DNA from: Alphaproteobacteria bacterium
Lineage (GTDB): Bacteria; Pseudomonadota; Alphaproteobacteria; G02398745; G023898745
Reading direction: 5' to 3'
Length of the DNA: 64,000 bases
Assembly: GCA_023898745.1 (NCBI GenBank)
Contig: CP060237.1
Span: 1 to 64,000, forward strand
Below, piece by piece: positions 60,399 through 64,000 of the stretch. The position numbers were made by a program, and so were the translations under genes. Within the stretch, counting starts at the first letter, position 1; each line of letters begins with the position of its first letter. The notes beneath the pieces were generated by a model. It was given only the letters and a program-made list of their open reading frames with translations. It did not search any database and was not told where the DNA came from.

Positions 60399-61763
60399 AT
60401 GGAACAAGAACTAAATTTTGAAGAATTATTGAATTCAATCCCTAAAAGCGGAAAAAACTTTGAAGGCTTCCTAACGAAAGGAACTATTGTAGATATCAGA
60501 GACGATATGGCCGTTGTAGATGCTGGTCTCAAAGCTGAAGGCAGAGTATCTCTTGCAAATATTAAAAAATTTGAAAAGCGCGAAGATATTAAAGTTGGAG
60601 ATGTGATCGACGTGTACGTTGAACGCCTAGAAAATAATCTTGGCGATATCGTTTTGAGCGTTGAAAAAGCAAACCGTGAAAAAGTATGGCTTAAACTTGA
60701 AAACGCTATGAAAGATGGAACAAGCATCACAGGTGTAATTTACGCCTTTGTAAAAGCTGGTTTTTCTGTAAACATTGATGGTGTTGTTGGATTCTTGCCT
60801 AAGAGTCAACTTGACGTAAGACCAATTAAAGATACGCAAGAGATTCTCAATGTTCCGCTTGAATTCAAAATTATTAAAGTAGACCGCGCTCGTAACAATG
60901 TTGTTGTATCAAGGCGCGCTCATCTAGAAGATGAAAGAGCGGATGCGCGCATGCAATTTGTTCAAGATCTCGAAGAAAATCAAATAGTTGAAGGTGTGGT
61001 GAAAAATATCACAGATTACGGTGCATTCGTAGATCTTGGGGGTGTTGATGGTCTATTGCACGTTATTGATATTTCCTGGAAGAGAATCAACCATCCATCT
61101 GATGTATTAAAAGTTGGAGACACAATTAAGGTAAAGGTTATTCGCTTCAATAAAGAGACAGGAAGAATTTCTCTTGGTATGAAACAACTTGGACAAGATC
61201 CTTGGCTTGAAATTAAAGATTCGCTGAAAATTGGCGATGAGGTAACAGGTGAGATTACAAACCTAACTGACTATGGCGCATTCGTTCAGCTAGAGCCAGG
61301 TATCGAAGGCTTAATTTACATTACAGAAATTAGCTGGACAAAGAAAAATGCTCATCCTGCTGAGTTTTTGAAACAAAATCAAAAAGTAAAAGTAAAAATT
61401 ATGGATGTAGATTTAGAGAAAAAACGCGTTAGCTTAAGTTATAAGCGCTGTCTTCCTAACCCATGGCAAGCCTATCTTGAGGCACATCCAGCAGGCACTG
61501 TAGTAAAAGGGCAGGTAAAAAATGTAACTGAATTCGGTATATTCGTTTCACTTACGCCTGAATTGGATGGAATGGTTAATCTTCTTGATTTAGAGACTGC
61601 ACATAAAAACACAGCTAATGCAACGGAAATGTATCAAAAAGGGCAAGAAATTGAGGTAGTTGTATTGGATGTAAGTCCTGAAAAAGAACGCATCAGCCTT
61701 GGTTTAAAAAAAAATGAATCAAAAGACACTGTAGTAAAAAAAGAGTCTGCAAAAGCTGATTAA
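60399..61763 (+). CDS. rpsA: Small ribosomal subunit protein bS1 (five S1 domains)
   Basis: A 454-aa mRNA-binding ribosomal protein. Five S1 repeats are visible, at about 25-95, 110-175, 195-265, 280-350 and 365-440. The third and fourth have the clearest form (ITDYGAFVDLGGVDGLLHV and LTDYGAFVQLEPGIEGLIYI). Typical proteobacterial bS1 has six repeats and about 550 aa, so the last repeat is missing. The tail is short and Lys-rich. The usual cmk or ihfB neighbours are absent. Confidence 0.95.
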   Translation: MEQELNFEELLNSIPKSGKNFEGFLTKGTIVDIRDDMAVVDAGLKAEGRVSLANIKKFEKREDIKVGDVIDVYVERLENNLGDIVLSVEKANREKVWLKLENAMKDGTSITGVIYAFVKAGFSVNIDGVVGFLPKSQLDVRPIKDTQEILNVPLEFKIIKVDRARNNVVVSRRAHLEDERADARMQFVQDLEENQIVEGVVKNITDYGAFVDLGGVDGLLHVIDISWKRINHPSDVLKVGDTIKVKVIRFNKETGRISLGMKQLGQDPWLEIKDSLKIGDEVTGEITNLTDYGAFVQLEPGIEGLIYITEISWTKKNAHPAEFLKQNQKVKVKIMDVDLEKKRVSLSYKRCLPNPWQAYLEAHPAGTVVKGQVKNVTEFGIFVSLTPELDGMVNLLDLETAHKNTANATEMYQKGQEIEVVVLDVSPEKERISLGLKKNESKDTVVKKESAKAD

Positions 61764-62138
61764 TTCAGCTCTCCCCCATATAAAAATTTAAAAATTATCT
61801 CAAATAAAGCCTAAGTTAAATATATATTTCTAAAGGCGGGTCAGAAATAATCTAACGTTTTTTTAAGTAAATTTGCAATAGACAAACTAAAAAAGATAAA
61901 AAAATATACACAATTTTAATTATATGCATTGGAATATAGGTAGCATGCCTCGTAAGCAACTTTAGTGGAGAGATTTGTGTATCTATTTCAATTAGAACTA
62001 GAAAACAAAAAGCGAGTTTTTGCTGAGAAGATATGTCCAAATCATGATAGTATAAGATCGCCGCCGCAGTAAAAACACACGCATTTTTTTCTTTATTTAT
62101 ATTTATTTGATTACCCTACAAACACAAATGAATAGATG
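61764..62138 (+). other. Intergenic region, long 3'UTR or small RNA candidate
   Basis: 375 bp between rpsA and lnt hold no ORF worth calling on either strand (longest 62 codons, minus strand, no family). A strong plus-strand terminator closes the region, so a transcript runs through it. It could be the rpsA 3'UTR or an independent small RNA. A local inverted pair AGCGAGTTTTTGCT lies near 62010-62025. Confidence 0.4.
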
Positions 62139-62162
62139 GGCGGCTAAAAAGCCGCCTTTTTT
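62139..62162 (+). terminator. Rho-independent terminator
   Basis: GGCGGC TAAAAA GCCGCC followed by six T. The T run is only on the plus strand, so it terminates transcription coming from rpsA or an unlisted RNA, and ends 3 bp before the lnt stop. Confidence 0.9.
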
Positions 62163-62164
62163 AT

Positions 62165-63445
62165 TTAAAACACAAGAAAAGTGTCAACAACTCCTGTTTC
62201 CCGGAATGGGATATGAGCCAACACACGCCCATTTGGGGCAATAAGCCCTGATACCCCTGCATTCACACTTCTTACAAATGGCTTTTTCTCTTCAATCGCC
62301 CTACACCTTGCAAGGTGAAAATGCTGATAAGGACCATTTGATATCCCAAACCATGCATCATTTGATACAGCTACAATCCATTTGGCATCTCGATAACTCT
62401 TCAGCAAATAAGGAAAAGCTGTTTCATAACATATCAGGGGCGCAGCTTTAGGTATAGTATTTAGCACATTTTTAAATATACCTGGCTCACATGAACGCGT
62501 TCCATGCGATAATCTTGGAATCCATGAAAGAGGTGTATACTCACCAAATGGCACTAAATACTGCTTATCATAAGTCGACACAATATCTCCTATATGATCC
62601 AAAGCAGAAACACATACGTGCAGACCTGTTTCAATACGCAAGTGCCCTAAAAGCAATTGAGTGCCTTCTGGAATAATTTGAGAAATTTTACCACGCAATT
62701 CTGGATAACTATATAAGCAGTTTAAGACTGATGATTCTGGCCATACGATAAATGCTACCCTATCACCTTTTAATGAAAGTTCCATAATTTCATCTGTGTG
62801 ATCTTCTAATATCTTTGTGTCTCGGGAGAAATTTGTTTGCACAATTTTCACGGTATAAGGAGATCGCTGAAATTCTATGCGCTGATAAAAATAATGATCT
62901 ACTATCAAAACACAAGATAAGCCTAAAAAACCAAATTGAATCTTTTTTGGAAAATCTTTTATTTGGCTTAAAAGTAGCGTATAAGCAGACATTCCAATAA
63001 CACCAACAAACCTCAAGCTCGATAGCCACAAAGTCGCAGTATAACCAATAAAATTCCACGGAAACAACAAACTGCTAAATGACCGCACTAAATCTAATAG
63101 CATAAATGGAATTATCCAGTATTTTCGGCCACCTACCCTCAAAGCAATAGGAAATTGAAGCGCTAAAATTAAACTTATAGCAAAGCTCACAAATGGGACA
63201 AAAAAACTAAGATCAACACCAATAGTATATTTGGCAAAATTCAGTGATTGCCCTACCCAAAATAAACTTACTGTATGAAACGCAATACCAAATAAGTAAA
63301 ACCCTTTGTAAGTTTTGGGTAATTGATTCAGACCAATCAAACCTATAAGAGCTAAAACTGTGCTAGCGGATGACATCTCAATGCCTTCAAATATATTAAA
63401 AGCACTACCTAAAATTGCGCCAAAAAGCAGGTAATAAATACTCAT
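62165..63445 (-). CDS. lnt: Apolipoprotein N-acyltransferase
   Basis: Transfers an acyl chain to the N-terminal Cys of apolipoproteins. The 426-aa protein has about six membrane segments, then the nitrilase-like domain with the catalytic triad E237 (WPESS), K294 (YDKQYLVPFGEY) and C339 (ICYETAFP). Shorter than E. coli Lnt (512 aa), mostly in the N-terminal part. It starts inside the end of trpS (4-bp overlap). Confidence 0.95.
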   Translation of the reverse strand: MSIYYLLFGAILGSAFNIFEGIEMSSASTVLALIGLIGLNQLPKTYKGFYLFGIAFHTVSLFWVGQSLNFAKYTIGVDLSFFVPFVSFAISLILALQFPIALRVGGRKYWIIPFMLLDLVRSFSSLLFPWNFIGYTATLWLSSLRFVGVIGMSAYTLLLSQIKDFPKKIQFGFLGLSCVLIVDHYFYQRIEFQRSPYTVKIVQTNFSRDTKILEDHTDEIMELSLKGDRVAFIVWPESSVLNCLYSYPELRGKISQIIPEGTQLLLGHLRIETGLHVCVSALDHIGDIVSTYDKQYLVPFGEYTPLSWIPRLSHGTRSCEPGIFKNVLNTIPKAAPLICYETAFPYLLKSYRDAKWIVAVSNDAWFGISNGPYQHFHLARCRAIEEKKPFVRSVNAGVSGLIAPNGRVLAHIPFRETGVVDTFLVF

Positions 63446-64000
63446 AACTTTAAAATATCTTTGATGCCTTTCACCATTTTACTTGCTTTGATTTGAGCCT
63501 TTTCACGACCCTCTTCCAAAACCTTTGTTACACTCGCTCTGTCTTCTTGATAGGTTTTAGCTTTTTCGCGAATTGGCCCTACCACATTTATCAAAGCATC
63601 AGATAGCTCTTTTTTTAAGAATGCGAAGTTTTTTCCTTCAAAATACTTAACAGTCTGCTCCATCGTAAATTTCATCGACATTGCATAAATGGTGTATAAA
63701 TTTTTCACTGCCGGACGATCTTCTAATTCATTCATAGTTTCTGGCAGAGTAGGAAAAGAGTCAGATGTAGCTTTTTTAACTTTTTCAATAATCAACTCAT
63801 CTGAATCCAGTAAATTGATACGCTCATAATCTGATGCATTCGATTTGCCCATTTTTTGGTCTGCATGCCGTAAACTCATAATTCGCGCGCCCATTTTTTG
63901 AATCATCGGCTCTGGAACCGTGAAAATATCATGCTTATATTTGCTATTCATACTAATCGCAATATCACGTGCCAACTCTACGTGCTGCTTTTGATCCTCA
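63442..64000 (-). CDS. trpS: Tryptophan--tRNA ligase, 3' part (cut by window edge)
   Basis: The open frame continues to the window end and starts with EDQKQHVELARDIA, the HxE block of TrpRS. The signature loop is KMGKS instead of KMSKS, followed by ASDYERINLLDSDELI. The C-terminal helical part is complete to KDILKL. An internal ATG at 63975 would not be the true start. It is upstream of and overlaps lnt. Confidence 0.93.
   Translation of the reverse strand, partial: EDQKQHVELARDIAISMNSKYKHDIFTVPEPMIQKMGARIMSLRHADQKMGKSNASDYERINLLDSDELIIEKVKKATSDSFPTLPETMNELEDRPAVKNLYTIYAMSMKFTMEQTVKYFEGKNFAFLKKELSDALINVVGPIREKAKTYQEDRASVTKVLEEGREKAQIKASKMVKGIKDILKL

Noticed and set aside
61852..62040. Minus-strand 62-codon ORF with one hydrophobic stretch between rpsA and lnt
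   Set aside because: No ATG start of quality, AT-rich low-complexity translation, antisense to the transcript that uses the terminator at 62139; judged noncoding.
1..64000. Prophage, insertion sequence or integrase genes
   Set aside because: No transposase, integrase, phage structural gene or target-site duplication was found; the only mobile-like elements are short palindromic repeats.

Overview
This window is a gene-dense, AT-rich stretch of a Gram-negative bacterial chromosome. The gene set (BamA, TamA-like protein, RseP, YidC, Lgt, Lnt, an alphaproteobacterial-style Mdh, TrmB, an O-methyltransferase, a DUF2608/HAD protein) suggests an alphaproteobacterium. Reduced or diverged housekeeping proteins, scattered palindromic intergenic repeats, a decayed gene and very large eukaryote-like surface-type proteins fit an intracellular symbiont of the Rickettsiales/Holosporales kind. 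That placement is inference; no rRNA lies in the window.

Layout. 1-14.1 kb holds an envelope block: an unrecognised 5'-truncated gene, a TamA-like OMP gene, hfq, yqgE, alaS, a miniature CCA-adding enzyme, bamA, rseP and yidC, with lgt divergent from yidC. 14.1-19.9 kb is one 1,921-codon gene: two Kelch propellers, about eleven cadherin/Ig-like repeats, a C-terminal membrane anchor and a proline-rich tail. potA (orphan) and a convergent ABC-F gene follow. 22.8-36.9 kb, minus strand, is the complete S10-spc-alpha supercluster from rpsJ to rplQ, including secY, adk and rpoA. A low-complexity Arg/Asp/Ser-rich ORF sits where rpmD (L30) should be, and a 46-codon rpmC is present.

37-43 kb has tRNA-His, tRNA-Asn, tadA, an acyl carrier protein, gyrA, a diverged malate dehydrogenase and trmB. 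43.2-52.5 kb carries an O-methyltransferase, a 684-aa beta-helix protein, a pseudogene, comEC, two MscS channels, tRNA-Asp, ftsQ, an RluC/D synthase and a small C-terminally anchored protein. 52.6-64 kb has a class A PBP, a methyltransferase, ychF, rlmH, a HAD-like protein, pssA-psd, an FtsE-like ATPase, rpsA, a probable long 3'UTR or small RNA, lnt and the 3' part of trpS.

The genes cover translation, outer-membrane assembly (BamA, TamA-like, YidC, SecY), lipoprotein maturation (Lgt, Lnt) and phosphatidylethanolamine synthesis (PssA, Psd). The most unusual items are the Kelch-cadherin protein and its possible small relative at 51 kb, the RD-rich ORF inside the spc operon, the composite palindromic repeats whose inner stems change in sequence but stay self-complementary, and several housekeeping proteins with altered signature residues (BamA, Hfq, Mdh, FtsE-like, GyrA).
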